A program made the position numbers and the translations under genes. Below are positions 1-7,893 of a DNA stretch of 64,000 nt, piece by piece. The notes beneath the pieces were generated by a model, which saw only the letters and a list, made by a program, of their open reading frames with translations, had not been told where the DNA came from and did not search any database. Numbering within the stretch: position 1 is the first letter of the stretch; each line of letters opens with the position of its first letter. Location of the stretch: assembly GCA_942493145.1 (NCBI GenBank), contig OW818679.1, forward strand, positions 3,286,001 to 3,350,000. The letters are read 5' to 3'. The stretch comes from ENR-C20 sp942493145 (lineage in GTDB: Bacteria > Bacillota > Clostridia > Acetivibrionales > DTU013).

Positions 1-179
1 AGCATTGGTATTGCAAATGCTGCTGTTTTTCCCGTTCCTGTCTGAGCACATCCGAGCAGATCCCTGCCTTCGAGTATTGGGGGAATCGCCTGTTCCTGTA
101 TCGGTGTAGGCGCTGTATATCCTTCATTGTCAATAGCTCTAAGGATAGGTGTTATAATGTTTAGTTCTTCAAAATTCAA
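1..179 (-). CDS. DEAD-box RNA helicase, N-terminal fragment (runs off the window)
   Basis: Only the first 59 codons are inside the window. The frame starts at a TTG at 177-179, about 8 nt behind a GGAG (188-191). It shows the DEAD-box Q motif (aromatic residue 3, then GYTAPTPIQ with Gln28) and motif I / Walker A AQTGTGKT at residues 45-52. These mark an ATP-dependent RNA helicase that remodels structured RNA during ribosome assembly, mRNA decay or cold adaptation. It starts 26 nt after the stop of the TPR gene (206-772), so the two are probably co-transcribed from the promoter near 913-941. Subfamily (CshA/DeaD/RhlE type) cannot be decided without the C-terminal half. Confidence 0.88.
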   Translation of the reverse strand, partial: MNFEELNIITPILRAIDNEGYTAPTPIQEQAIPPILEGRDLLGCAQTGTGKTAAFAIPM

Positions 180-205
180 TCTTTTTTCTCCTTCTTTATT
201 GATGG

Positions 206-772
206 TTAATCAACTATACTCATTTCCTTCACCAGTAAAATCCTAAATTCTTTGCTGATAACACTTGCATCAGCTTCTTTGGAATTTTCATCAATGAGTT
301 TTTGGTATAACTGTTCAACCATGTCCTGCCTGCCTGCCTTTTTATATGCAGACGCCAGGTTTACTGCGAAATTCAATGATGGTTCCATTCCATACGCTTT
401 GGAATATACCTTCACGGCATATTTATATCTTCCCTTCAGCATGGAACTGTTTCCTTCTTTTAGTAACTCACCGGTGCTTTTCAATTTTTCTATACGATCG
501 CTTTCCCTCTGGTCCTTTTCGATATCCATAATGTTGTTTAAGGCCCCACGGTTGGCAGGTTCTATATCCAACACCTTCAGATACATGTTTTTTGCTTCCT
601 CGACATTGCTGTTCATCTTATAGTATTTAGCCAGTCTTGTATATGCAGCACAATTATTTTGATCCATTCCCAGGATCGCCATATTGATTTTATATGCATT
701 TTCACCCCAAACATTGCCTAAGGCCATTTCTCCAGCTTTTTTCACAAACAGTTGCAATCTATCATTCCCCAT
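206..772 (-). CDS. TPR-repeat protein
   Basis: A 188-residue soluble protein with at least three tetratricopeptide-like helix pairs: around residues 40-75 (AYTRLAKYY...A..MYLKVLDIEP), 105-135 (GNSSMLKGRYKYAVKVYSKAYGMEP) and 137-165 (AVNLASAYKKAGR). TPR proteins act as protein-protein adaptors. No signal peptide or membrane segment is seen. The ATG at 770-772 follows AGAGG at 5 nt. It is the first gene of an apparent operon with the DEAD-box helicase (26 nt gap) and sits behind a roughly 130-nt leader with hairpins. An RNA-metabolism role is only an inference from the neighbour. Confidence 0.8.
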   Translation of the reverse strand: MGNDRLQLFVKKAGEMALGNVWGENAYKINMAILGMDQNNCAAYTRLAKYYKMNSNVEEAKNMYLKVLDIEPANRGALNNIMDIEKDQRESDRIEKLKSTGELLKEGNSSMLKGRYKYAVKVYSKAYGMEPSLNFAVNLASAYKKAGRQDMVEQLYQKLIDENSKEADASVISKEFRILLVKEMSIVD

Positions 773-906
773 TTAAACCTCTTTTCCTTGTACAAATCAG
801 TACAAATATAAAAAGAGCCGGTTACCCATAGAATTGAGTTTCCCGCTCTAGAATCCCGATAACCATATTGCCTGTCGGTGTAAGGCAGTTGAAAAAACAA
901 TAATAC
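773..906 (-). promoter_or_regulatory. Structured 5' leader of the TPR/helicase operon (possible attenuator)
   Basis: Between the inferred transcription start (about 906) and the TPR ATG lie several inverted repeats. GCCT/AGGC occupies 870-873 and 883-886. TAACC/GGTTA pairs 860-864 with 820-824. GAGC/GCTC pairs 845-848 with 815-818 and is followed on the minus strand by TTTTTATA, like an intrinsic terminator. TGTAC/GTACA at 789-804 lies just before the Shine-Dalgarno sequence. The second and third pairings interlock, as expected for alternative structures. I do not recognise it as a named riboswitch class. Confidence 0.35.
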
Positions 907-912
907 ATTTAC

Positions 913-941
913 ATCATACCACGTCTTAAGAAATATAGCAA
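913..941 (-). promoter_or_regulatory. Sigma-A promoter of the TPR/helicase operon
   Basis: On the minus strand: TTGCTA (936-941), 17-nt spacer, TATGAT (913-918). This predicts a start near 906 and a leader of about 134 nt before the TPR ATG. Confidence 0.55.
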
Positions 942-982
942 CACTTAGGAAATATGATGTTTATGAGTTTTCCGTGTGGCTA

Positions 983-1035
983 TTGACACCAATAAAACTG
1001 CAGTGTAATATAAAAATTATATGAACATTGTTCAT
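983..1035 (+). promoter_or_regulatory. tetR promoter with overlapping operator palindrome
   Basis: Near-consensus sigma-A promoter: TTGACA (983-988), 17-nt spacer, TAATAT (1006-1011), start expected near 1018. Directly downstream, 1021-1035 is a perfect 7+1+7 palindrome with core TGAACA-T-TGTTCA. The same palindrome recurs upstream of the exporter gene (1626-1640). This is the expected arrangement for a TetR-type repressor controlling itself and its neighbour. Confidence 0.8.
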
Positions 1036-1065
1036 GAAAAATACAGTGGAAGAGAGGTCGCTCAT

Positions 1066-1608
1066 ATGCCTAAGAATTTGCAGAATGTGAGGGAACATAT
1101 ACTTGGTGTCACCCGCGGAATGATGGCAGAATCGGGCCAAACCGAGTTGAATATCCGTAATATAGCAGCAAAATGCGGCATTGGCACTGGAACTCTCTAT
1201 AATTATTTCTCTTCGAAGCAGGAGGTTCTGGCTGCTATCATTATGCAGGAATGGGAGCTGACGTTGCGGAGAATGGACAGAAACACAAAGGTAAATACGG
1301 ATTGTTTCGAAAGATTAAGGTGCATTTTTGAGGAGCTCAGCAATTTTGTTCAATCTATTCACAGTATATGGATTGGGGACGGTCTCAAAGAATTCGATAA
1401 TTTCGATATGCACCACATACATGAAAAGAAAAGGAGCACAAGGAATCAGCTTAACCAAAAAATCCTTGATGTACTCCATAACCATGTAGCTCCTGAAAAC
1501 GAAGCAGTCTTCGCCGACTTACTGGCAAGGGTCTTTCTATCATATAGCGCGGAAACGGGATTTGAATTCAATACTCTGGAGAGTTTTATTAAAAAGATGT
1601 TAGTCTGA
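1066..1608 (+). CDS. TetR/AcrR family transcriptional repressor
   Basis: A 180-residue TetR-type regulator. The N-terminal helix-turn-helix (about residues 10-55) contains NIRNIAAKCGIGTGTLYNYF followed by SKQEVL, the family hallmark. The C-terminal two thirds is the variable ligand-binding and dimerisation domain. The frame is open from an ATG at 1021, but that codon lies inside the operator and close to +1. The ATG at 1066 has AGAGAGG (1051-1057) at 8 nt and is the better start. The gene lies 90 nt upstream of a multidrug-type exporter with a matching operator, so it most likely represses that pump until a toxic ligand binds. Confidence 0.9.
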   Translation: MPKNLQNVREHILGVTRGMMAESGQTELNIRNIAAKCGIGTGTLYNYFSSKQEVLAAIIMQEWELTLRRMDRNTKVNTDCFERLRCIFEELSNFVQSIHSIWIGDGLKEFDNFDMHHIHEKKRSTRNQLNQKILDVLHNHVAPENEAVFADLLARVFLSYSAETGFEFNTLESFIKKMLV

Positions 1609-1615
1609 CTTTTTT

Positions 1616-1640
1616 TTGACTCAAAGTGAACAGTGTTCAC
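1616..1640 (+). promoter_or_regulatory. Operator (and probable promoter) of the exporter gene
   Basis: GTGAACA-G-TGTTCAC at 1626-1640 is a perfect 15-bp palindrome sharing the TGAACA-N-TGTTCA core with the site at 1021-1035. A TTGACT (1616-1621) just upstream could be the -35 element, with the operator filling the spacer. The matching -10 is poor, so the exact promoter is uncertain while the operator is clear. Confidence 0.7.
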
Positions 1641-1698
1641 ATAGCATATACTACTATGCAATAAATTAAATCTGCATTTATCATTCAGGAGGATTTTA

Positions 1699-3948
1699 AT
1701 GGGGACAAAAATTGGACACAGCAATGTTGACCAGCTTAAAGAGATTGACAACAAGCGCCTTGTTTTAGTCATGGTGCTCTATGTATTTGGGTTGTTTATC
1801 GGGGCGCTGAATACAGGAATTATAACACCAGCCCGAACTATCATCCAGGGAAGCCTTGGTGTAGATGATGTCACAGGCATCTGGATGATCAATATATACA
1901 CTCTTGCCTACGCTGCAGCGATCCCTATTGCAGGCAAGCTTGCCGACAAGCTTGGCAGGAAGTATATCTTTATCATCAGCATATTCCTTTTCGGCCTCGG
2001 TTCTGTGATATGCGGTCTATCATCCGCATCAGGCAACTTCACCATGCTGCTGGCAGGCCGTGCTATCCAGGCTTTGGGTGGTGGCGGTATCATGCCGATA
2101 GCTACAGCGGAATTCGGCACAAGCTTTCCTGAAGAAAAGCGCGGCATGGCACTTGGAATCATCGGAGGCGTATATGGCATTGCTAACATATTGGGTTCGA
2201 CTGCAGGCAGTGTTGTATTGAACGTTATGGGCAATGAAAACTGGAAATGGCTTTTCTACATTAACATACCGATTTGCTTTTTAATAATTGTCTTTTGCTT
2301 TATTTTCCTGCCCAACCACAAATCTGAAGAGGTTAAAAAGATTGACAAACTCGGCACCCTGGTCATCGTGGCAATGATATTGTCATTGTTATATGGACTC
2401 AAAGGCGTAGACTTTTTTAACTTCGGTGCAACAATAACAAGTACAACTGTTTATCCGTTCCTTATTGCCTTTGTACTGATGCTGCCCCTGTTCATCATAA
2501 TTGAGAAAAAAGCAGAGGACCCCATACTCAACCTTGCATACTTCACCAACAGGCAGATTGTGATAACTCTGATTCTCTCCTTCATCGTAGGTGTAAGCAT
2601 GATGGGAATGGTCTTCGTGCCGCAGTTTGCAGAGAATACACTAAAGATACCCACAGGAACCGGAGGCTATTTTGTAGCTATCCTGGGGATTTTCGCAGGC
2701 GTCGCAGCTCCCCTCAGCGGTAACCTTATAGATAAAATGGGTGTCAAAAAGATTTTCGGTGCAGGATTTGCCATATCTGTAACAGGTGCACTCTTCCTTA
2801 TATTCGTAACAATTCCATATTCGAGTTTTATCACGGTTTTTATCGGCTTGATACTCATCGGCCTCGGTATGGGCTTTACAATGGGTACTCCTTTGAATTA
2901 TATGATGCTACAGAATACGAAAAAGGAAGAATCAAATTCATCACTTGCTGCCATCTCCCTCATCCGTTCAATCGGTACTGCGGTATCACCAGCCATTATG
3001 ATAGGTTTTATTGCACAGGCAGGTATGCTGGTGCAGGATAATCTGATGGGTATGCTTCCGCAGCCAACAGCTCCAAAAATATCACAGGCTGAGGAGCTGA
3101 CGGATTATTTCAGCAAGCTGAAGGAAAATCCGAAATTTGCAGAGATGATGGGAGATGTTGAAATTCCTGATTTCAGCACTATGGGTGCAATGAGCTTTGA
3201 CATGTCCGGTAACGGCGAGATACCGGAAGATATTCTGGATGACCTGAAGACTGCCGATGTAACAAATATAACAGACAGGACAAAAGCATTTGCCTCAGGT
3301 ATGTTTGACGACAATACACCAGCAGTCATTGAAAAAATTCAAAACGGAATACAGACTGGTGCCGACAAAATGGCGGAAGGCCTTTCCGGAATGAACTCAG
3401 CCCAGGCAGAAATGGGAGAAGGTGTAGCCGGTATGGACACAGCTATTGCGGAAATGACAGCGGGCTTTGAAGGAATAACTGCTGCAATGGCAAAAATGCA
3501 GGCTGGGCTTGATCAACAGAACAATTCGATTGCCCGGATGAGCAACGCAGGATTACAAACAGCACAATTGACTGCCGCCAGGGACCAGCTTTCAGAGAAG
3601 CTTAAGGAAATGGCTGCAGAAAAAGAAGAACTGGCTGCCGGTATCATAGAAACCAAGACAAAGCGAGCCGGGCTTGTTGCAGCAATAGCAGAAATAGAAG
3701 GGGAGAAAGTCTCAATGAATGCTGCACTGGGCAAAATGGCAGCGCTTAAAGCATCCATACCCGATGTCTTCGAGCAGGCGGAGAATGATTATCTTGCTAA
3801 ACTTGAGGCAATGAGGCCTGAGCTGGATACGACCTTCAAGGATACTTTGAATAGCGGCTTCAGAATGATGTATGTCGTTGTAGCCGTTGCAAATGCATTC
3901 GCGCTGCTGGTTCTGATGTTATACAGCAGCGGACGCAAAGAAGAATGA
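1699..3948 (+). CDS. DHA2-family (QacA/EmrB-like) 14-TM exporter with giant extracytoplasmic loop
   Basis: A 749-residue major facilitator superfamily drug:H+ antiporter. AGGAGG (1687-1692) precedes the ATG. Thirteen hydrophobic segments fill residues 19-445, with the MFS signature GKLADKLGRKYIF after TM2 and the motif-C-like GGVYGIANILGSTAGS in TM5. TM14 comes only at about 723-745. The 275 residues between TM13 and TM14 are Met/Ala/Gly-rich helical heptads (GMNSAQAEMGEGVAGMDTAI and similar) that look like coiled coil. In QacA this loop is a much shorter helical hairpin. It is controlled with the upstream TetR gene, so export of a toxic hydrophobic or cationic compound is likely; the substrate is unknown. 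Confidence 0.9.
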   Translation: MGTKIGHSNVDQLKEIDNKRLVLVMVLYVFGLFIGALNTGIITPARTIIQGSLGVDDVTGIWMINIYTLAYAAAIPIAGKLADKLGRKYIFIISIFLFGLGSVICGLSSASGNFTMLLAGRAIQALGGGGIMPIATAEFGTSFPEEKRGMALGIIGGVYGIANILGSTAGSVVLNVMGNENWKWLFYINIPICFLIIVFCFIFLPNHKSEEVKKIDKLGTLVIVAMILSLLYGLKGVDFFNFGATITSTTVYPFLIAFVLMLPLFIIIEKKAEDPILNLAYFTNRQIVITLILSFIVGVSMMGMVFVPQFAENTLKIPTGTGGYFVAILGIFAGVAAPLSGNLIDKMGVKKIFGAGFAISVTGALFLIFVTIPYSSFITVFIGLILIGLGMGFTMGTPLNYMMLQNTKKEESNSSLAAISLIRSIGTAVSPAIMIGFIAQAGMLVQDNLMGMLPQPTAPKISQAEELTDYFSKLKENPKFAEMMGDVEIPDFSTMGAMSFDMSGNGEIPEDILDDLKTADVTNITDRTKAFASGMFDDNTPAVIEKIQNGIQTGADKMAEGLSGMNSAQAEMGEGVAGMDTAIAEMTAGFEGITAAMAKMQAGLDQQNNSIARMSNAGLQTAQLTAARDQLSEKLKEMAAEKEELAAGIIETKTKRAGLVAAIAEIEGEKVSMNAALGKMAALKASIPDVFEQAENDYLAKLEAMRPELDTTFKDTLNSGFRMMYVVVAVANAFALLVLMLYSSGRKEE

Positions 3949-3951
3949 TGT

Positions 3952-3965
3952 TTAGGGACGGTTCT
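3952..3965 (+). repeat. GGGACGG dispersed repeat remnant
   Basis: TTAGGGACGGTTCTTGTG just after the exporter stop carries the GGGACGG core also found in the hairpins at 20626-20693 and 33110-33131. Only one arm is present here, so it may be a decayed copy. Confidence 0.4.
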
Positions 3966-4024
3966 TGTGATGCATAGGCTACCTTGTGGTCAAGCCTGTA
4001 TATGGAACAAAGGTTTGACCATGC

Positions 4025-5707
4025 TTATTTTGTCAGATAAGCTGCGGCCTCGTAGCCGGCTAAATAGCCGCTTGCCATCGCCCAAGGCATTTCCCCGAAT
4101 TTGCCTCCTGCATCATCTGTCTTAATCAGCCCCTTGCAGCAGTCGCCTACTGTATACAAACCTTCGAAAGGCCTGTTGTTTTTATCAAGGACCCGCAGGT
4201 TTTCATCGTTTACAATACCACCTACAGCCCCTTCATTGAAGCGTGTGAGGAAAATTGCATAGTATGGTGGATTTTTAACAGGTACCAAATGAGAGCCATC
4301 CTTTCCGAAATCCGCATCAATTCCATTGGAACAAAACTCATTATATTTTCTGATTTCTGCAGCTAATGCATCAGGGTCAATACCTATAAGCGTTGCCAGC
4401 TCTTCTATGGTTTCTGCTTTTTTGGCGGCCAGGTCAAGCTTTGCTTCCTCATCAAGCTGTTCCCTGTATGTAATATATCCTTTTTGCACTTCCGGCTCCT
4501 CTGAAGCCGACAGGACAAGCCTCTCGCCCATAATGGACACAGTGTTGTCATCAGCTATGGCATATGCAACCTTTCTGGGCAGTTTCTCCATTATACTCAT
4601 GAAAGACATATCCGGTCTTCCGCCCTCGTTCTGGAACCTCTTGCCGTTCAGGTCGATCATGACGCACTCCGGGTTTCCTACCAGCCTTACAACGCCGTAA
4701 TTGTATGGGTGGTGTGTAGGACCGAACATCGGTATCTTGACTGTATCCATATCCAACTGGGCTCCGATAGCTTCTGCCATGTTGATGGCGTCTCCTGTAC
4801 AGGAAGCCACCGAAAAGCTGTGTACCGGAAAATCTTCATAGAAAGTTGGACGGACTTTGTTCATTATCTCCCTGCTCCTGGAGAAACCACCTGTAGCCAT
4901 GATGCAGCATTTTGCATCTACCCTGGTCTGTCCACCCGGATCGTCGGCCAGGACCCCTGTAAACCTGCCCTTTTCATCAACCAGCAGTTTACTGGCCCTA
5001 TGCCCGGTATATACTTCTACGCCAAGCTTTTTAGCCTCCTCCAGCATCTTCCGTATTACATAGGTTCCCATCCAGCCCGGTCCCATGGAATGATCGTTGC
5101 AATTAAGATTCTCAAAGCTGCGCTTGGGAAAATCAACCATGATTACATTCATAGCCTTCAATTCCCTGAGTTTGAAATATTCCTCGTATCCTCCCAGATC
5201 GCATAACCAACTGAACATATCACTCAAGGCATATGTCGCTTTTTTCAGCAGATTATAATCCAACTTTCCTTTTGAACTTTTGTAAACGCTATCTATGAAT
5301 TCCTCCCTGGTGTCCGGAAGTCCAGCGGCTTCATGCAATTTGGAATACCTCATAATAAAGCCATGGGCCAGATTCGAATTACCACCGGGCTTCCTGGCCT
5401 TTTCCAGCACAATCACCTTTTTTCCGGTTAACTGTGCTGCTTTCACCGCTGCGACCAGGCCTGCGCCGCCCGCTCCCAGGACCACCAGATCACAGGTTCT
5501 GGTTATGAGGTCGTGTTTTTCTGCTTTCTCCTCTTCGCCAGGCTTGTAAATAATACCCGACGGACATACCATTGCGCAATTTCCGCAGTCAGTGCACATA
5601 TCCGGATCGATTGCATATTCTACACCTACAAAACGTATTGCTTTCGCAGGACATTCCATCGCACAATAATGGCAGGTGGAACAATCTTGCCCAATAATAT
5701 AAGACAT
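4025..5707 (-). CDS. FAD-dependent fumarate-reductase-type oxidoreductase with N-terminal 2[4Fe-4S] ferredoxin domain
   Basis: A 560-residue fusion. Residues 1-60 are a bacterial ferredoxin with two cluster motifs (CSTCHYCAMECP and CTDCGNCAMVCP). From residue 72 a Rossmann FAD site (VVLGAGGAGL...VIVLEKARKPGGNSNLAHG) starts a flavoprotein of the succinate dehydrogenase/fumarate reductase/urocanate reductase type. The conserved C-terminal FAD segment includes GAVGGIVND and GLYTVGDCCKG. It lacks a signal peptide, so it should be cytoplasmic and take electrons from ferredoxin-like donors to reduce an activated C=C bond; the substrate is unknown. AGGGGG precedes the ATG. It is monocistronic behind a strong double-operator promoter, suggesting substrate-induced expression. 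Confidence 0.88.
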   Translation of the reverse strand: MSYIIGQDCSTCHYCAMECPAKAIRFVGVEYAIDPDMCTDCGNCAMVCPSGIIYKPGEEEKAEKHDLITRTCDLVVLGAGGAGLVAAVKAAQLTGKKVIVLEKARKPGGNSNLAHGFIMRYSKLHEAAGLPDTREEFIDSVYKSSKGKLDYNLLKKATYALSDMFSWLCDLGGYEEYFKLRELKAMNVIMVDFPKRSFENLNCNDHSMGPGWMGTYVIRKMLEEAKKLGVEVYTGHRASKLLVDEKGRFTGVLADDPGGQTRVDAKCCIMATGGFSRSREIMNKVRPTFYEDFPVHSFSVASCTGDAINMAEAIGAQLDMDTVKIPMFGPTHHPYNYGVVRLVGNPECVMIDLNGKRFQNEGGRPDMSFMSIMEKLPRKVAYAIADDNTVSIMGERLVLSASEEPEVQKGYITYREQLDEEAKLDLAAKKAETIEELATLIGIDPDALAAEIRKYNEFCSNGIDADFGKDGSHLVPVKNPPYYAIFLTRFNEGAVGGIVNDENLRVLDKNNRPFEGLYTVGDCCKGLIKTDDAGGKFGEMPWAMASGYLAGYEAAAYLTK

Positions 5708-5821
5708 TATATAAAACCCCCTTAAAATCTCTTACTTTCATCACCACATCATCCAGCGTACACAGAGTATTCAGTATCCCCATGCAAAAGCATGCAAAAG
5801 CATGAATTAACATGCAAAAAG

Positions 5822-5878
5822 CACCGGACAGTTGTCCTCTCTATATAGAAATTATACAGGACAGTTGTCCGGTGTCAA
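5822..5878 (-). promoter_or_regulatory. Consensus promoter with duplicated GGACA-TGTCC operators
   Basis: Minus strand: TTGACA (5873-5878), 16-nt spacer, TATAAT (5851-5856). GGACAGTTGTCC occurs twice on the plus strand, at 5859-5870 inside the spacer and at 5826-5837 just after the predicted start. The outer arms CACCGGACA (5822-5830) and TGTCCGGTG (5866-5874) make the whole block an inverted repeat. Two operators flanking +1 on a consensus promoter indicate strong repression. The site differs from the TGAACA-N-TGTTCA operator of the nearby TetR. Confidence 0.78.
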
Positions 5879-5900
5879 TAATCATTTTATTCAAAACAAA

Positions 5901-5944
5901 AAAAGCACCCTGGGGCTCCCATAAAACAACCCCAAGGTGCTTTT
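5901..5944 (-). terminator. Intrinsic terminator after the solute-binding protein gene
   Basis: Arms AAAAGCACCCTGGGG (5901-5915) and CCCCAAGGTGCTTTT (5930-5944) pair at 14 of 15 positions. On the minus strand the stem runs into a T-rich tract, placed 10 nt past the stop of the 5954-7645 gene. The plus-strand side also ends in TTTT, so it may work both ways. Confidence 0.85.
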
Positions 5945-5953
5945 AACAATAAA

Positions 5954-7645
5954 TCAGCGTTTGTAATATCTGTCTACGGCAGCCTGCCTTAATTCGATAC
6001 ACCTGTCAATTCCCATATCTTTAATGTTCTTTACGAAATTGTCATATTCAGTGAGTGGTGTTTTACCCATTATGAACTTATGGATCGATTCCATTGAATA
6101 GGTGAGGATATCATTCATCTTTCCGCTGAACTCCGTTGACTCATCAGGCGTCTGGGAAATGTTAGGCATCAGGTAGCTGTAGTCCTTGTTTGTCAGCCAT
6201 ATCCTGCCGGCATCCAACTGCTCTCTGGTATAACCTGGATCGGTTCTTGACCTGTCCTGTACAAAGCCACCCTGTTCCAGCAGGTATACGAAGATTGCCA
6301 GCTGGGAATCCATATCCTTGTTGTTGAATATCAAATCCGTCAGCACAGGCTTTCCATCGAAATAGGTGAAGGTCTGGCCTTCAATACCGTAGTTGGCGAG
6401 GAGTTGACCTTCCTCTGAATACCAGTAATCACACCAAGCCAGAGCTATGTCAAGGTTTTTGCAGTTATCGGTGATACTAACGCCACCGCCCTTGTAATTG
6501 GAAAGGTTTGTGCCTATATGCATCTGGTCGCCCTTGTTCTTTACAGCGTCCTGAATGGCAATGGTTTTGAATTTGGTATCACTTGCCCTCTTATCATACA
6601 TAGGCAGCATTGAAATATCCGAATACCATAGACCTGATTCTCCATTCAGAATAGCGCTTTCAACCTCGGTATTGTTAAAGCCTGTATTTTTCAGGTAATC
6701 CTTATAAATCAAGCCTTCGGAATACCATTTACTGATCATGGTGATATATTCCTTGAAGCCGGGTTCGATAAGTCCGAATTTGACCTTACCGTCCACCTGG
6801 TAAAATGGCACTTCAAGGATAGGATCGGTAGCACAGACGCCGGCTATTCCGTATCCTGCCACAAGGTAGTTCCCGGTCGGCACACCCTTGGCCTGCATGC
6901 AGTATGCCCCTGTTGCGCCCTTCTTCTCTTTGAAGGCCTTAAGCATGTTGTAATAATCATCATAAGTTTCAGGCTTTGCCAAGCCTAGCTCTTCCAGCCA
7001 ATCGCCCCTTATCATCGGCCCGTTGCCGGCTCCGCTTTCATTGATCATAACCGACATGAACTCGCCCAGGTTCCCTCTGTCAGTCCTTGCATTTTTCTTA
7101 GCTTCAGCCGATACCTCGGCAACCTTCTGGTAATTAAGCAGCTTATTCAGGTAATCATTGAGCCTGATACACACACCATCACTGATGGCTTTGTCAAGGC
7201 CGCCGGTATAAAGGCCCGAGAGGTTCAGGACCATATCCGGATAAGTATCGGCAGCCATCGCAAGGTTGAACTTCTCAACCTGCTGCATGGGATGGACTAA
7301 TTGGAAGTCGATATGGACATTGGTTCTTTTTTCGGCTTCAGCATAAACATAGTTTTCGTTCATGTCTTTAATAAATGCTTCTGCCCTGGGATTGAAGAAC
7401 ATCCAGTATGAAAGGTTGACTTTTTCTTTAGTGAGTGGCAAAACAACTCCGGCGTCAGCTTGTGTTTCTACGGTGGTTGCAGTGGCCGTGGTCGCCTCTG
7501 GTTGTGTTTGCTCAGCTTGTGGTTGCGCAGCTTGTGTGGATTCTGCAGGTGCTGCGGTATCTGCAGGTTTTGTAGTGCCGCATCCGCTGAAAAGTGAAAA
7601 AGCCATCAGAACCAGGATTGCCATTGAAACTAAACGTTTCGTCAT
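5954..7645 (-). CDS. ABC-transporter extracellular solute-binding lipoprotein (family 1 type)
   Basis: A 563-residue lipoprotein: basic N-terminus, hydrophobic core and lipobox LFSGC with Cys22, followed by a Thr/Ala/Gln-rich linker to about residue 65. The rest has the fold features of the large carbohydrate/oligosaccharide binding proteins (NLSYWMFFNPRAEAF near the mature start, GLYTGGLDKAISDGVCIRLNDY). Such proteins capture a solute outside the membrane for an ABC importer. No permease or ATPase gene lies nearby, so this is an orphan binding protein or one shared with a distant transporter. AGGGAGG precedes the ATG. It has its own promoter (7744-7772) and terminator. Sugar specificity cannot be read from the sequence. 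Confidence 0.85.
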   Translation of the reverse strand: MTKRLVSMAILVLMAFSLFSGCGTTKPADTAAPAESTQAAQPQAEQTQPEATTATATTVETQADAGVVLPLTKEKVNLSYWMFFNPRAEAFIKDMNENYVYAEAEKRTNVHIDFQLVHPMQQVEKFNLAMAADTYPDMVLNLSGLYTGGLDKAISDGVCIRLNDYLNKLLNYQKVAEVSAEAKKNARTDRGNLGEFMSVMINESGAGNGPMIRGDWLEELGLAKPETYDDYYNMLKAFKEKKGATGAYCMQAKGVPTGNYLVAGYGIAGVCATDPILEVPFYQVDGKVKFGLIEPGFKEYITMISKWYSEGLIYKDYLKNTGFNNTEVESAILNGESGLWYSDISMLPMYDKRASDTKFKTIAIQDAVKNKGDQMHIGTNLSNYKGGGVSITDNCKNLDIALAWCDYWYSEEGQLLANYGIEGQTFTYFDGKPVLTDLIFNNKDMDSQLAIFVYLLEQGGFVQDRSRTDPGYTREQLDAGRIWLTNKDYSYLMPNISQTPDESTEFSGKMNDILTYSMESIHKFIMGKTPLTEYDNFVKNIKDMGIDRCIELRQAAVDRYYKR

Positions 7646-7694
7646 TTTTACGCCTCCCTTAAGAATTTAAATTTTAATAATAATATTCGCGGTT

Positions 7695-7772
7695 ACCAAT
7701 TGGTTATTTAAGTTATTTCTGCCATATTGTGGTACTATAAAAAATTATATAACGTACTGATAATTAACACAA
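7695..7772 (-). promoter_or_regulatory. Promoter and downstream palindrome of the solute-binding protein gene
   Basis: Minus strand: TTGTGT (7767-7772), 17-nt spacer, TATAAT (7744-7749). About 40 bp downstream of the predicted start lies the perfect 10-bp palindrome ACCAATTGGT (7695-7704), a possible repressor roadblock site in the leader. Confidence 0.55.
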
Positions 7773-7893
7773 GCACTATATTTTATGAATTAATTGGCCA
7801 AAGATTCCAGGCTCATAAAAACCAACTTAAATCCAGACAAAAAAAATAGCACTTGGCATATGAACCCAGTACCATTTTCTTTATCTTCAGCAG

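Noticed and set aside
773..906. GEMM, SAM, TPP or T-box riboswitch
   Set aside because: None of the core consensus sequences of these classes could be matched by eye; kept only as an unassigned structured leader.
1021..1065. Upstream ATG for the TetR gene
   Set aside because: It lies in the operator and only a few bases after the predicted transcription start, without a ribosome-binding site.
4709..5206. Plus-strand open frame of 165 codons opposite the Fe-S/FAD reductase gene
   Set aside because: Shadow of a strongly conserved minus-strand enzyme; no ribosome-binding site and no protein motif.
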